NCBI RefSeq assembly: GCF_003633775.1
Contig: NZ_RBIN01000001.1
Location: 248,001 to 312,000, forward strand
DNA: 64,000 nt
Direction: 5' to 3'
From: Kushneria sinocarnis
GTDB taxonomy: Bacteria > Pseudomonadota > Gammaproteobacteria > Pseudomonadales > Halomonadaceae
Below the pieces are notes generated by a model that worked only from the letters and a program-made list of their open reading frames with translations, ran no database searches and was not told the origin of the DNA. Below are positions 38,980 to 48,175 of this stretch, piece by piece. Each line of letters starts with the position of its first letter. The first letter of the stretch is position 1. Position numbers and translations under genes: made by a program.

Positions 38980-39665
38980 GCGCTCCGCCTCGGCAGCAGC
39001 CGGGTCATGATCTCACCGAGGTGCCCGGTCAGCTGGCGCAGCGGGCCGCGCCGCAGACGTTCGGGATCGGCATCGGCAATGATCAGGTAACCGTAGTGCT
39101 CGCCCAGCGCCAGCCGCACCGGCAGGGCCGCGCCTCCCTGTCCGGACCTGCGGGCATCGGGCAGCCACAGGTGCCATGCGGCTTCACTCAGCTGGACGGG
39201 GGCATCGTCGTGGCGGGCCAGAGCGCTCTCCAGCTGATCGCGGCGCATGTCGTCGAGCGGATAGAGCGGCGGATGCAGCGGTGCCGTGATCGTGGCAGGC
39301 AGCCAGAGGGCAATGGCATCGATGGCGAAGCGCTCCCCGAGCTGGATCGCCAGGGTCTGGGCGAGCGCATCGAGGCCATCGGCTTCCAGCAGGGCCAGCA
39401 TCAGCGCGTGCCAGTCGCGCTCACGGCGCTGCAGCTGCTGGTGGTCGCGCTGCAGGTGGGTCAGGCGCTGTTCGTTGCGTTCGCAGCGGTGGCGCAGGGC
39501 GAGCACCTGTCGCTCGATCAGTGAAACCGTCCCCGGCGCATGCGGGTGCGGCAGGCGCAGCTGTTCCAGCAGGGCCTCCCGACCCATGAAGAAATCGGGA
39601 TGGGCCGTCAGCCAGTGCGCAACCTGCGCGGCATCCAGTGATTCGAATTCGGCCTCGTCACTCAT
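38976..39665 (-). CDS. DUF484 family protein
   Basis: A 229-residue cytoplasmic protein of the DUF484 family, always found between dapF and xerC in gammaproteobacteria. The N-terminal AAQVAHWLTAHPDFF motif (about 12-26) and a GAF-like C-terminal half (LGEHYGYLIIADADPERL near 187-204) separated by a coiled coil (about 55-85) are visible. Its function is unknown. The GAF-like fold suggests ligand binding, but no ligand residues can be named. The stop overlaps the xerC start by 4 bp. Confidence 0.88.
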   Translation of the reverse strand: MSDEAEFESLDAAQVAHWLTAHPDFFMGREALLEQLRLPHPHAPGTVSLIERQVLALRHRCERNEQRLTHLQRDHQQLQRRERDWHALMLALLEADGLDALAQTLAIQLGERFAIDAIALWLPATITAPLHPPLYPLDDMRRDQLESALARHDDAPVQLSEAAWHLWLPDARRSGQGGAALPVRLALGEHYGYLIIADADPERLRRGPLRQLTGHLGEIMTRLLPRRSA

Positions 39666-39698
39666 GGCTACTCCCGTTGGGCCCTGTCTGAAAAGCGC

Positions 39699-40541
39699 CT
39701 AGAGTTCGATCCGGCCCTCGAAGACCCGTTCGGCCGGGCCGGTCATGATGACCGGCGCCGTCCGGTGGGCGTCCGCGCCGGCCCACTCGATGGTCAGCAC
39801 CCCGCCCGGCAGTGCGATATCCACCGGACTTGCAAGCAGCCCGCGCCGGATGCCGCTGACGGCTGCCGCGCAGGCGCCGGTGCCACAGGCCAGGGTCTCC
39901 CCGACGCCGCGCTCGAACACGCGCAGCCGGGCCCGGTGGCGATCGGTGACCTGCAAAAAGCCGACATTGACCCGGTTGGGAAAGCGGGGATGGGCTTCAA
40001 TGGCCGGCCCGAGGGTCGCCACCGGAGCGGTCTCGACGTCCTCGACATCGAGCACGGCGTGGGGATTGCCCAGCGACAGGGCATCCAGGCTGGCCGATTG
40101 TCCGTCGAGCTCGAGTGTGTAGGCCGTAGCGGAACGTTCGGCCGTCAGCGGAATGGCGGCGGGCTCGAAGCGGGGCTGACCCATGTCGACCCGGACCCGG
40201 CCGTCGTCGGCCAGCGTCAGGGTGAGCGGGCCGGCGGCGGTCTCCACCCGGATCTCGCGCTTGCGGGTCAGCTGCTGGTCGATCACGAAGCGGGCAAAGC
40301 AGCGTGCGCCGTTGCCGCAGTTCTCCACCTCGCCGCCATCGGCGTTGTAGATGCGATAGCGGAAGTCCATCTCCGGGCCGCGGGGCGGTTCGACCGTCAG
40401 CAGCTGATCGAAGCCGATGCCGAAGCGACGATCCGCCCAGCGGCGGATCAGTTCGGGCGCAGGGCGGGCACGCTGGGTCACCAGATCGACCACCATGAAG
40501 TCGTTGCCCAGCCCGTGCATCTTGACGAAGCGCAGCATCAT
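39699..40541 (-). CDS. dapF: diaminopimelate epimerase
   Basis: A 280-residue cofactor-independent racemase converting LL- to meso-diaminopimelate for lysine and peptidoglycan. Both catalytic cysteines are present: C75 in [10 protein letters not shown] and C219 in [10 protein letters not shown]. The N-terminal [10 protein letters not shown] and GFDQLL motifs are also intact. ATG 40541 overlaps the lysA stop by ATGA. A longer frame upstream is antisense-free but lies inside lysA and is not conserved. It works one step before LysA, whose gene precedes it. Confidence 0.97.
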   Translation of the reverse strand: MMLRFVKMHGLGNDFMVVDLVTQRARPAPELIRRWADRRFGIGFDQLLTVEPPRGPEMDFRYRIYNADGGEVENCGNGARCFARFVIDQQLTRKREIRVETAAGPLTLTLADDGRVRVDMGQPRFEPAAIPLTAERSATAYTLELDGQSASLDALSLGNPHAVLDVEDVETAPVATLGPAIEAHPRFPNRVNVGFLQVTDRHRARLRVFERGVGETLACGTGACAAAVSGIRRGLLASPVDIALPGGVLTIEWAGADAHRTAPVIMTGPAERVFEGRIEL

Positions 40542-41806
40542 GAAGGTGCGGCTCCCGGCAGCAGCGACTCCCCGGCCCACAGCGCATCGAGGGGCTCGCG
40601 CTGGCGCACCACGTGAATGTCGCTGCCATCGACCATGACCTCCGGCGGCCGTGGCCGGGTGTTGTAGTTCGAGGCCATCACGAAGCCGTAGGCGCCGGCC
40701 GAGTGCACCGCCAGCAGATCGCCGGCGGCAATCGCCAGTTCCCGGTCATGACCGAGGTAGTCGCCCGATTCGCAGACCGGTCCGACGATCTCCCAGCGGT
40801 GGGGGTCGACATCATGGCGCTGCTGCACGGCCGTGATGCGCTGCCAGGCCTGGTAGAGCGAGGGCCGGATGAGATCGTTCATGGCGCCATCGACGATCGC
40901 GAAGCTGCGATGCTCGCCGGGCTTGAGATACGCCACCCGGGTCAGCATCACGCCGGCATTGGCGGCAATCGAACGGCCCGGTTCGAGGATCAGCTCGAGG
41001 GGGCGATCACCGATCCGCTGGCGCAGTGCCGCGATGTAGTCACCCGGCGAGGGCGGCGTTTCGCCCTGGTAGTCGACGCCCAGACCGCCACCGAGATCGA
41101 GATGGCGAATGGTGATGCCGTCAGTCGTCAGCCGGTCGTACAGTGCAAGCAGCCGATCGAGGGCGTCGATGAAGGGGGCGAGCTCGGTCAGCTGCGAGCC
41201 GATGTGACAGTCGATGCCGACCGGCTCGACGCCGGCCAGCTCGCGGGCATGGTGGTAGACCCGCTCGGCCTCGGCGATGGCAATGCCGAACTTGTTCTCC
41301 TTGAGCCCGGTGGAGATGTAGGGGTGCGTGCCGGCGTCGACATCGGGATTGACCCGGATCGAGACCCGGGCGACGCGGCCCATGGCGCGGGCGGTGCGGG
41401 CGAGCTGTTCGAGCTCGGCCTCGGATTCGACGTTGAAGCACTTGATATCGACGGCCAGCGCGCGGCGCATCTCGTCCTCGCGCTTGCCGACGCCGGAGAA
41501 GACCACCTGCGCAGGGTCGCCGCCGGCAGCGAGCACGCGCTCGAGTTCGCCAACGGAGACGATGTCGAAGCCGGCCCCGAGCGAGGCCAGCAGTCCCAGC
41601 ACGGCAAGGTTGGAGTTCGCCTTGAGGGCGTAGCAGACCAGGTGAGGGCCGTCTGCCAGCGCCTCGGCATAGGCCTGGTAGTGTGCGGTGAATGCGGCCT
41701 TCGAATAGACATAGCAGGGCGTATCGACCTGTTCGGCGATACGGCTCAGCGCCACGTCTTCGGCGTGCAGCTCATCCCGACGATAGCTGAAATGCGATGA
41801 CGCCAT
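40538..41806 (-). CDS. lysA: diaminopimelate decarboxylase
   Basis: A 422-residue PLP enzyme that decarboxylates meso-diaminopimelate to L-lysine. K62 in CYALKANSN binds [13 protein letters not shown] and [11 protein letters not shown] bind its phosphate, and the [11 protein letters not shown] motif supplies the partner-subunit cysteine. The C-terminal [15 protein letters not shown] is typical. Its ATG shares a base with the lptM stop (TGATG) and its stop overlaps dapF, so the whole operon is tightly coupled. Confidence 0.98.
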   Translation of the reverse strand: MASSHFSYRRDELHAEDVALSRIAEQVDTPCYVYSKAAFTAHYQAYAEALADGPHLVCYALKANSNLAVLGLLASLGAGFDIVSVGELERVLAAGGDPAQVVFSGVGKREDEMRRALAVDIKCFNVESEAELEQLARTARAMGRVARVSIRVNPDVDAGTHPYISTGLKENKFGIAIAEAERVYHHARELAGVEPVGIDCHIGSQLTELAPFIDALDRLLALYDRLTTDGITIRHLDLGGGLGVDYQGETPPSPGDYIAALRQRIGDRPLELILEPGRSIAANAGVMLTRVAYLKPGEHRSFAIVDGAMNDLIRPSLYQAWQRITAVQQRHDVDPHRWEIVGPVCESGDYLGHDRELAIAAGDLLAVHSAGAYGFVMASNYNTRPRPPEVMVDGSDIHVVRQREPLDALWAGESLLPGAAPS

Positions 41807-42174
41807 CAGTTCGCGCCTCCCGGTCCGCCGACCGGATTGGTGGTGGTGCCGGTGCCGCTGCCGATGTTGGGGACGCTCGACTGTTCGCCGGTATCGCGGG
41901 CACCCGGAGCGTTGCCCTCGGGCATGGTGTCACCCTCCTGCGCACGCCGGCTCCCGGAAGTGTCGGCATCGCTTGGCGGGGCCTCCTGCGGCGTTGCGGC
42001 GCCGCTGCTGCGCGGCTGTCCGCTGTCGCTATCCGACCCCTCATCATAGGCATCCTGCGGGTCGTACCTCTCCTGCGCCTGCTGATCGGAGGGCATGTAG
42101 AGCGGGCCCTTCTGACCGCAGCCGGCCAGCACCAGGGGCAGGGCGAGGGCGCACAGGGCGAGACGGTAGTACAT
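41806..42174 (-). CDS. lptM: LptM-type outer-membrane lipoprotein (YifL family)
   Basis: A 122-residue lipoprotein. The signal ends in lipobox LAGC (about 16-19), and the mature protein starts CGQKGPLYMP, the conserved CGxKGPLY motif of the YifL/LptM family. In E. coli this short lipoprotein helps assembly and correct disulfide formation of the LPS translocon LptD. The remaining 95 residues are disordered, rich in Ser, Asp, Gln and Gly, and longer than in E. coli. Overlaps of one base with argH and lysA make it part of that operon. DsbA, which also acts on LptD, is encoded 6 kb away. Confidence 0.9.
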   Translation of the reverse strand: MYYRLALCALALPLVLAGCGQKGPLYMPSDQQAQERYDPQDAYDEGSDSDSGQPRSSGAATPQEAPPSDADTSGSRRAQEGDTMPEGNAPGARDTGEQSSVPNIGSGTGTTTNPVGGPGGAN

Positions 42175-43607
42175 CAGGGAGCGTCCTCTGCGGTGGGGTT
42201 CCAGTGAGCATGGGCCGGCAGTGCGGCCAGGCTGTCGCGCGCGCGCTGGGCCGCGGCGCGGACCTGATCGGGCGCCGTGCCGCCGATGTGATTGCGCGCG
42301 GCCACCGAGCCCTCCAGGGTCAGCACCTCGAAGACATCCTCGTCGATCGCCGCGGAGAACCTGCCGAGCTCCTCGAGGCTCATCTCCGCAAGATCGCGAC
42401 CCTGCTCGATGCCGAAGGCCACCGCCTGGCCGACCACTTCGTGGGCATCACGAAAGGCCAGCCCGCGCCGCACCAGGTAGTCCGCCAGATCGGTGGCGGT
42501 GGCAAAGCCGCGGCGGGCGGCCTCGCGCATGTGATCGCGCCGGGCCTCGATCGCCGGCACCATGTCGGCAAAGGCGCGCAGGCAGCCGCATACCGTCTCG
42601 ACGGTGTCGAACAGCGGCTCCTTGTCCTCCTGGTTGTCCTTGTTGTAGGCCAGCGGCTGCGACTTCATCAGCGTCAGCAGGCTCATCAGATGACCATAGA
42701 CCCGGCCGCTCTTGCCGCGCACCAGCTCGGGAACGTCGGGGTTCTTCTTCTGCGGCATGATCGACGAGCCGGTACAGAAGCGATCGGGCAGCTCGATGAA
42801 GTCGAACTGGGCGCTGGTCCACAGCACCAGCTCCTCGCTCATGCGCGACAGGTGCATCAGCAGCAGGCTGGCAAAGGCGGTGAACTCGATGGCGAAGTCG
42901 CGATCGCTGACCGCATCCAGCGAGTTCTCCGCCGGCCGGTCAAAGCCCAGCAGCTCGGCAGTGACATGGCGGTCGATGGGGTAGCTGGTGCCGGCCAGCG
43001 CGGCGGCGCCGAGCGGCAGCACGTTGACCCGGCTGCGGCAGTCCAGCAGCCGTTGCTGATCGCGGGCGATCATCTCCTGCCAGGCGAGCAGGTGATGGCC
43101 GAAGGTGACCGGCTGGGCGCTCTGCAGGTGGGTGAAGCCGGGCATGATGGTATCGGCTTCACGATCGGCCAGCTCGATCAGGCCCTCGCGCAGCCGGGTC
43201 AGCTCGGCGGCGATGGTGTCGATGGCATCGCGCAGGTAGAGCCGGATATCGGTGGCAATCTGATCGTTGCGCGAGCGGCCGGTGTGCAGCTTCTTGCCGA
43301 CCGGGCCGATGCGCTCGGTCAGGCGCGCCTCGATATTCATGTGAATGTCTTCCAGCGCCACCGACCACTCGATGTCACCGCGCTCGATGTCGGCCTCGAT
43401 GGCGCGCAGACCGTCGATGATGGCATCGCGCTCGTGGGTCTCGAGCACGCCTACCCGGGCCAGCATGGTGGCGTGGGCGATCGAGCCACGAATGTCGTGG
43501 TGATAGAGCCGGTGATCAAAGCCGATCGAGGCCGTGAACTCGGCGACGAAGGCGTCGGTGGGCTCGCTGAAGCGTCCGCCCCAGGATTGGTTGGTCTGCT
43601 GCGTCAT
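42174..43607 (-). CDS. argH: argininosuccinate lyase
   Basis: A 477-residue fumarase/aspartase-superfamily enzyme that splits argininosuccinate into arginine and fumarate. The signature [12 protein letters not shown] with catalytic serine lies near residue 280, and the family start [12 protein letters not shown] and the HTGRSRNDQ and [10 protein letters not shown] motifs are present. ATG 43607 gives the normal N-terminus; the frame's ATG at 43628 adds seven residues. It opens the operon argH-lptM-lysA-dapF-DUF484-xerC-HAD and is divergent from hemC. Confidence 0.97.
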   Translation of the reverse strand: MTQQTNQSWGGRFSEPTDAFVAEFTASIGFDHRLYHHDIRGSIAHATMLARVGVLETHERDAIIDGLRAIEADIERGDIEWSVALEDIHMNIEARLTERIGPVGKKLHTGRSRNDQIATDIRLYLRDAIDTIAAELTRLREGLIELADREADTIMPGFTHLQSAQPVTFGHHLLAWQEMIARDQQRLLDCRSRVNVLPLGAAALAGTSYPIDRHVTAELLGFDRPAENSLDAVSDRDFAIEFTAFASLLLMHLSRMSEELVLWTSAQFDFIELPDRFCTGSSIMPQKKNPDVPELVRGKSGRVYGHLMSLLTLMKSQPLAYNKDNQEDKEPLFDTVETVCGCLRAFADMVPAIEARRDHMREAARRGFATATDLADYLVRRGLAFRDAHEVVGQAVAFGIEQGRDLAEMSLEELGRFSAAIDEDVFEVLTLEGSVAARNHIGGTAPDQVRAAAQRARDSLAALPAHAHWNPTAEDAP

Positions 43608-43719
43608 CGGGCCTGGTCGTCCTGACATCGGATCGGAGCGGGCATGGCAGTCGCGTCATGCCTGTCGGGAGTTCGAGTGTATCAGACTCCGGTGGCGGAA
43701 GGTCGAGGCCGGCAGCGGT

Positions 43720-43747
43720 TTTGCCGGGCGCGGCACTGCTTTATCAT
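43720..43747 (+). promoter_or_regulatory. candidate hemC promoter
   Basis: TTTGCC at 43720-43725 and TATCAT at 43742-43747 with a 16-bp spacer make a plausible sigma-70 promoter. It would place the transcription start just before the leader hairpin at 43766. Confidence 0.45.
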
Positions 43748-43765
43748 GCTGCACAGACCGAATAT

Positions 43766-43807
43766 GCGTGCAGCGCCCGGCAGCGGGCGGCTGCACGCCC
43801 CCGTTTT
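43766..43807 (+). terminator. attenuator-like hairpin in hemC leader
   Basis: The arms GCGTGCAGCGCCCG (43766-43779) and CGGGCGgCTGCACGC (43784-43798, one bulged G) pair over 14 bp around a GCAG loop. CCCCCG and TTTT follow, ending 18 bp before the hemC GTG. The position between promoter and gene suggests premature termination or an RNA switch rather than an operon end. Confidence 0.55.
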
Positions 43808-43825
43808 GATCCGGCTGGAGCCCCC

Positions 43826-44779
43826 GTGAGCCAACGTACCCGGTTGAGAATCGCTACCCGCAAGAGTCCGCTGGCGCTGTGGCAGGCGGAGCATGTCAGG
43901 GCGCGTCTGGCAGCGCTCTATCCCGAGCTGACCGTTGAGCTGGTGGGACTCTCCACCCGTGGCGACAGGATCCTCGATACGCCGCTGGCCAAGGTCGGCG
44001 GCAAGGGCCTGTTCGTCAAGGAACTGGAAGAGGCGATGCTGGCCGATATCGCCGACATTGCCGTGCATTCGATGAAGGATGTGCCGATGGGCTTCCCCGA
44101 GGGTCTGGGGCTGGAGGTCATCCTCGATCGCGGCGCACCCACCGATGCGTTCGTCTCCAATCATCACGCAGGGGTCGATGCGCTGCCCGAGGGGGCCACC
44201 GTGGGCACCTCGAGCCTGCGCCGGGCGCTGCAACTGCGGGCGCATCGGCCCGATCTGGTGGTGGTCAACCTGCGCGGCAGTGTGCAGACCCGGCTGGGCA
44301 AGCTCGATGACGGCCAGTTCGATGCCATCATTCTGGCAACCTCCGGACTCGAGCGGCTCGACATGAGCGAGCGCATCACCCAGCGCATTCCGGTGGAGAT
44401 CATGCTGCCGGCCTGCGGCCAGGGGGCACTGGGCATCGAGTGCCGGGTCGAGGACGATGAGGTGCGCGCACTGATGGCGCCGCTGGCCGATCACGAGACC
44501 ACGCTGCGGGTACTGGCCGAGCGGGCCATGAACACCCGTCTCGAGGGCGGCTGTCAGGTGCCGATCGGCGGCCATGCGGTACTCGAGAACAACAATCAGA
44601 CACTGTGGCTGCGGGGGCTGGTTGGCGAACCGGATGGCTCGGAGGTGCTGCGTGCCGAAGCGCGTGGCCCTGCCGAGGACCCGCAGGCACTGGGGGTACG
44701 GGTCGCCGAGGACCTGCTCTCCCGCGGTGCCGGTCGCATTCTCGAGGCGGTCTATGGCGACGAGCGACCCCCGCGCTGA
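43826..44779 (+). CDS. hemC: hydroxymethylbilane synthase (porphobilinogen deaminase)
   Basis: A 317-residue enzyme that joins four porphobilinogens into hydroxymethylbilane. C243 in [12 protein letters not shown] carries the dipyrromethane cofactor, and D85 in HSMKDVP is the catalytic aspartate. [16 protein letters not shown]-type [13 protein letters not shown] and the LRGSVQTRL arginine-rich motif are intact. The start is GTG 43826 with GGAG 6 bp upstream; the longer frame runs through the leader hairpin and is not coding. hemD overlaps its end by 26 bp. Confidence 0.97.
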   Translation: MSQRTRLRIATRKSPLALWQAEHVRARLAALYPELTVELVGLSTRGDRILDTPLAKVGGKGLFVKELEEAMLADIADIAVHSMKDVPMGFPEGLGLEVILDRGAPTDAFVSNHHAGVDALPEGATVGTSSLRRALQLRAHRPDLVVVNLRGSVQTRLGKLDDGQFDAIILATSGLERLDMSERITQRIPVEIMLPACGQGALGIECRVEDDEVRALMAPLADHETTLRVLAERAMNTRLEGGCQVPIGGHAVLENNNQTLWLRGLVGEPDGSEVLRAEARGPAEDPQALGVRVAEDLLSRGAGRILEAVYGDERPPR

Positions 44780-45578
44780 GCCGCAGGTGAGCGATGCCCC
44801 GGTGCTGATCGCCCGTCCCGGAGCGCGGGCGCAGGCACTGGTCGAGGCGCTCGAGCAGCGCGCCTGCCGGGTGCGCTCGCTGGATATCATGCAGCTCGAA
44901 CCCTGTACGCCGACCCCTGCCGAACGCACCCTGCTGTATGATCTCGATCAGTTTGCGGTGGTCATCTGCACCAGCCCGTTTGCGGCCGATTGTCTGAGCG
45001 AGGCGATCGAGGCCCGCTGGCCACAGCTGCCAACGGGCGTACGCTTTCTGGCGACAGGGGCGAGTACCGCCGAGGTGCTGGGCGAGCGGCTCGGGGTGGA
45101 TGTGGCCGCACCGTCACGCGGCAGTGGCAGTGCCAGCGAAGCACTGCTGGCCATGCCCGAGCTTGAGGAGCTGACCCATCAGCGGGTGCTGATCGCGGCC
45201 GGCGAGGGCGGCCGCGAGCTGCTCGAGCGGACGCTCGGTGAACGCGGTGGCCGGGTGGCCCGGCTGGCGCTCTATCGCCGCACCCTGCACCCACCACGGG
45301 ATGAGGATCGCCGCTGTCTGGCAGCTGGCGCCTATCGGGCGCTGCTGGTCACCAGTGCCGAGCAGCTCGAGCATCTGCAGCAGTGGTGCAGTGATGCCAG
45401 CCGCGCCCGACCGCTGGTCGTTTCCAGTGCGCGTTTGGCTACACTGGCGCATACATACCGATTCAGCTGTGTCAGCATTGCCGGTGATGCGACACCGGCG
45501 AGCCTCGCTGCCACGGTGGCCGGCGCCCAGGGCGGGACGCCCGCTTCTCATCATGACAAAAGGGCTAGCGATACATGA
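44754..45578 (+). CDS. hemD: uroporphyrinogen-III synthase
   Basis: A two-domain protein of about 274 residues that cyclises hydroxymethylbilane with ring-D inversion. Conservation in this family is low. The start motif [20 protein letters not shown] (about 15-34), [11 protein letters not shown] (V-TS-AV type), [27 protein letters not shown] and the [12 protein letters not shown] element support it, along with the position after hemC. ATG 44754 has GAGGCGG upstream and overlaps hemC; a GTG at 44787 just after hemC is the alternative. The stop overlaps hemX by 4 bp. Confidence 0.92.
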   Translation: MATSDPRAEPQVSDAPVLIARPGARAQALVEALEQRACRVRSLDIMQLEPCTPTPAERTLLYDLDQFAVVICTSPFAADCLSEAIEARWPQLPTGVRFLATGASTAEVLGERLGVDVAAPSRGSGSASEALLAMPELEELTHQRVLIAAGEGGRELLERTLGERGGRVARLALYRRTLHPPRDEDRRCLAAGAYRALLVTSAEQLEHLQQWCSDASRARPLVVSSARLATLAHTYRFSCVSIAGDATPASLAATVAGAQGGTPASHHDKRASDT

Positions 45579-46873
45579 GCAGTCAGGAACACGACAACGA
45601 CGGGAACAGGGCCCCGAACGGCGGGCATGATGCGCAGGGCGGCGGCACGTCGGGCAGCAGCGGTGCGACCGGCAGTGCGGCTTCCCGCCATCCCGGTGCC
45701 GCACCGGAGAGTAACGCCACGCAGGCTGCCGCGGGCACTTCCGGTACCGACAGCAGCAGTACGGAGCGCGCCGGTGCCGCCGCGGACCGGGGAGCCGGAG
45801 CGAAGCAGGGCGCGGGCACGCAGCGTACCGCTGCCGGTGGCGGCGGCTCGGGTGGCTCCGGCTCGGGTCGCCAGCGCCCGAACGGCGGCCGGCCGGTGAT
45901 GATCGGACTGCTGGTGGTGATCCTGATCGTGCTGATCGGCGCGATCGTCTGGGGCGTGTCGGCGATGAACAGCCAGCGCAAGACCGTCAGTCAGCTGCAG
46001 GATCGGGTGGCAACGCTGGCACAGACCGCCCAGCAGGCGCAGCAGCAGGTGGACAGCCGTCAGCAGCGCATCGGTCAGCTGCAGAGTCGGCTGTCGGAGA
46101 CCGATGACACCCTGCAGCGGGTGCTCAGGGAGCTCTCCAGCCGACAGCAACAGCAGCAGGACAGTCGCCAGTGGGTCTATGCCGAGATCGAATATCTGCT
46201 GCGCATGGCCAATCAGCGGCTGCAGCTGGAGCGTGACGTGGCCGGGGCGACCTCGCTGCTGTCGACCGCCGACGAGCGCCTGCGCGAGATCGACAACCCG
46301 GCCCTGACCCCGGTGCGGCGCGCCCTCAGCAGCGAGCTCTCGGCGCTCGACGGGGTGCCCGATATCGACCGCACCGGCCTCTTTCTGCGCTTCGGTGCGC
46401 TGCAGGAGCGGCTGGCCGGAATGCCACTGTCGCAGGAAGTGCAGGCGCTCTCGGCCGAGCCTGCCGACGAGTCCACCTTCAGCGGCGACTGGCGCAGTCA
46501 GCTGGCGCGGCTGGGCAGTCAGCTCAAGGATCTGGTAACGGTACGCCGCCACGACGAGCCGCTGCAGGCGCTGATCACGCCTGATCAGGAAGGCTATCTG
46601 CGCGAAAACATCCGGCTGCTGCTGGAGCAGGCCCAGCTCGGGTTGCTCAAGCAGAACGAGGAGGTCTACCGGCAGAGCATCGCACGCGCCGAGGAGCTGA
46701 TCCGCGGCTACTTCAAGACCGATGACAGCACGACCCGCAGCGTGCTGGATCAGCTTGACCGGTTCAGTGAGCGCAATATCCGCCCGCAGCTGCCGGACAT
46801 CAGCGGCTCGCTCAATGCCCTGCGTCAGTTCCGTCAGCAGCGCGGGGGCGGTGAACAGGGGGATTCGGCATGA
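45575..46873 (+). CDS. hemX: HemX-like membrane protein (uroporphyrinogen-III C-methyltransferase family label)
   Basis: A 432-residue protein with an N-terminal cytoplasmic region of about 105 residues almost entirely of Gly, Ser, Ala, Thr and charged residues. One membrane helix follows at about 107-130 (VMIGLLVVILIVLIGAIVWG), then a periplasmic coiled coil (131-185) and a helical domain. Databases name this family as a methyltransferase, but nothing here resembles a SAM-binding site, so an organising role is more likely. The conserved YAEIEYLLRMANQRL stretch marks the family. It overlaps both hemD and hemY by ATGA. Confidence 0.88.
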   Translation: MSSQEHDNDGNRAPNGGHDAQGGGTSGSSGATGSAASRHPGAAPESNATQAAAGTSGTDSSSTERAGAAADRGAGAKQGAGTQRTAAGGGGSGGSGSGRQRPNGGRPVMIGLLVVILIVLIGAIVWGVSAMNSQRKTVSQLQDRVATLAQTAQQAQQQVDSRQQRIGQLQSRLSETDDTLQRVLRELSSRQQQQQDSRQWVYAEIEYLLRMANQRLQLERDVAGATSLLSTADERLREIDNPALTPVRRALSSELSALDGVPDIDRTGLFLRFGALQERLAGMPLSQEVQALSAEPADESTFSGDWRSQLARLGSQLKDLVTVRRHDEPLQALITPDQEGYLRENIRLLLEQAQLGLLKQNEEVYRQSIARAEELIRGYFKTDDSTTRSVLDQLDRFSERNIRPQLPDISGSLNALRQFRQQRGGGEQGDSA

Positions 46874-48093
46874 GAAAGCTGATCCTGTTCATCATCATCG
46901 GGCTGGCGCTCGGCGCCCTGATGGGGCAGCTGATGCTGTCGGTGCCGGGGTACTGGCTGATCCGGGTGGGGGATACCTCGGTACAGACCTCGTTCTGGTT
47001 CGGCCTGCTGCTGCTGCTGGCGATGTTCCTGGTGTTTCATTTCGTGCTGCGGGCCGTCTGGCGGTTGCGTCGGCCGATCACCCGGATGCGGCGCTGGAAT
47101 GCCCAGACGCGCAACAGCCAGGCCATGCGGCGTACCGTGCAGGGGCTGGTGGCGCTGGCCGAGGGTCGCTGGAAGCGTGCCGAACGCTCGCTGACCCGCT
47201 CCGCCAGGGACTCCTCGACGCCGCTGGTGAACTACCTCTCCGCTGCGCTGGCGGCCCACTACCAGGGCCGCTTCGAACAGTCCGAGGCGCTGCTGCGCCA
47301 GGCGCACGGCAGTACCGAGAACGCCGACAGCGCCGTGAGCCTGGTACAGGCCCAGCTGATGCTCGATCGCCAGCAGTACGAGCAGGCGCTGGCGACCCTG
47401 ACCCGGCTCGAGCAGCAGATGCCCGAACACCCCCAGCTGCTCAAGCTGCTCAAGCAGGCCTATCTGGGCGTGGGTGACTGGGAGGGCATCCGCCGGCTGC
47501 TGCCGCGGCTCGAACGCCACCGGCTGATCGGTGAGGATGAGCGTGCCGATCTCGAGCGGCGCACCTACCGCACCCTGATGCGTCAGGCCAGCCAGAGCGA
47601 CAATGAGCTCGAACGGGTGCGTTCGCTGTGGAGCGACATGCCCGATCACCTGAGCAGTGACGTCGAGCTGATCCTGCTCCATGTGGGGGCGCTGCAGCGC
47701 GCCGGCGACAGTGCCCAGGCCGAACGCCAGCTGCGCCAGGCGCTGAAATCGCACTGGGATACCCGGCTGATTCGTCACTACGGCACTCTCGAAGTCGATC
47801 CCAACCGGCAGCTGGTGACGGCCGAGAAGTGGCTGCAGGAGCGGCCCAACGACCCCGAGCTGCTGATGACGCTGGGTCGGCTGTCGCTGCGCAACGCTTA
47901 CTGGGGCAAGGCTCAGGAGTACTTCGAGGCGAGCCACCGGCAGCGTCCCAGCGGCGAGGTCTGTGCCGAGCTGGCGCGCCTTTACGCCAATCTCGGCGAG
48001 CACAGCAAGAGCCAGTTCTACTATCGCAAGAGCGTGGAACTGCTCGACCGTTCGCTGCCGACCCTGCCGCAGCCCAGCGAACACACCCGCTGA
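46870..48093 (+). CDS. hemY: HemY N-terminal/TPR membrane protein
   Basis: A 407-residue inner-membrane protein with two N-terminal helices (about 5-25 and 43-63) and a long tetratricopeptide-repeat region (about 95-400). Family elements GYWLIRVGDTSVQTSFWFGL near 30-49 and the repeats (LAEGRWKRAERSL, YLSAALAAHYQGRFEQSEALL, split here) are clear. This is the proteobacterial HemY of the hemCDXY operon, not the protoporphyrinogen oxidase of Gram-positives. Its exact role in haem synthesis is unknown. The start overlaps the hemX stop by 4 bp. Confidence 0.92.
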   Translation: MRKLILFIIIGLALGALMGQLMLSVPGYWLIRVGDTSVQTSFWFGLLLLLAMFLVFHFVLRAVWRLRRPITRMRRWNAQTRNSQAMRRTVQGLVALAEGRWKRAERSLTRSARDSSTPLVNYLSAALAAHYQGRFEQSEALLRQAHGSTENADSAVSLVQAQLMLDRQQYEQALATLTRLEQQMPEHPQLLKLLKQAYLGVGDWEGIRRLLPRLERHRLIGEDERADLERRTYRTLMRQASQSDNELERVRSLWSDMPDHLSSDVELILLHVGALQRAGDSAQAERQLRQALKSHWDTRLIRHYGTLEVDPNRQLVTAEKWLQERPNDPELLMTLGRLSLRNAYWGKAQEYFEASHRQRPSGEVCAELARLYANLGEHSKSQFYYRKSVELLDRSLPTLPQPSEHTR

Positions 48094-48097
48094 TGAC

Positions 48098-48120
48098 GGC
48101 GCCGGCCCCGCGCCGGCGTC
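48098..48120 (+). terminator. weak hairpin after hemY
   Basis: CGCCGG/CCGGCG (48100-48105 with 48113-48118), extended by two weaker pairs, lies 5 bp after the hemY stop. A second hairpin GCGCC/GGCGC occurs at 48141-48154. Neither is followed by a good T-run, so some read-through into the protease gene is likely. Confidence 0.3.
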
Positions 48121-48175
48121 CGCCTTTACGCATGATTCTTGCGCCTGCGGGCGCTTCGGTTAACGGAAGAGTGGC

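Noticed and set aside
46870-48093. Protoporphyrinogen oxidase for the hemY gene
   Set aside because: The product has two membrane helices and TPR repeats with no FAD motif. The shared name comes from a different Gram-positive protein.
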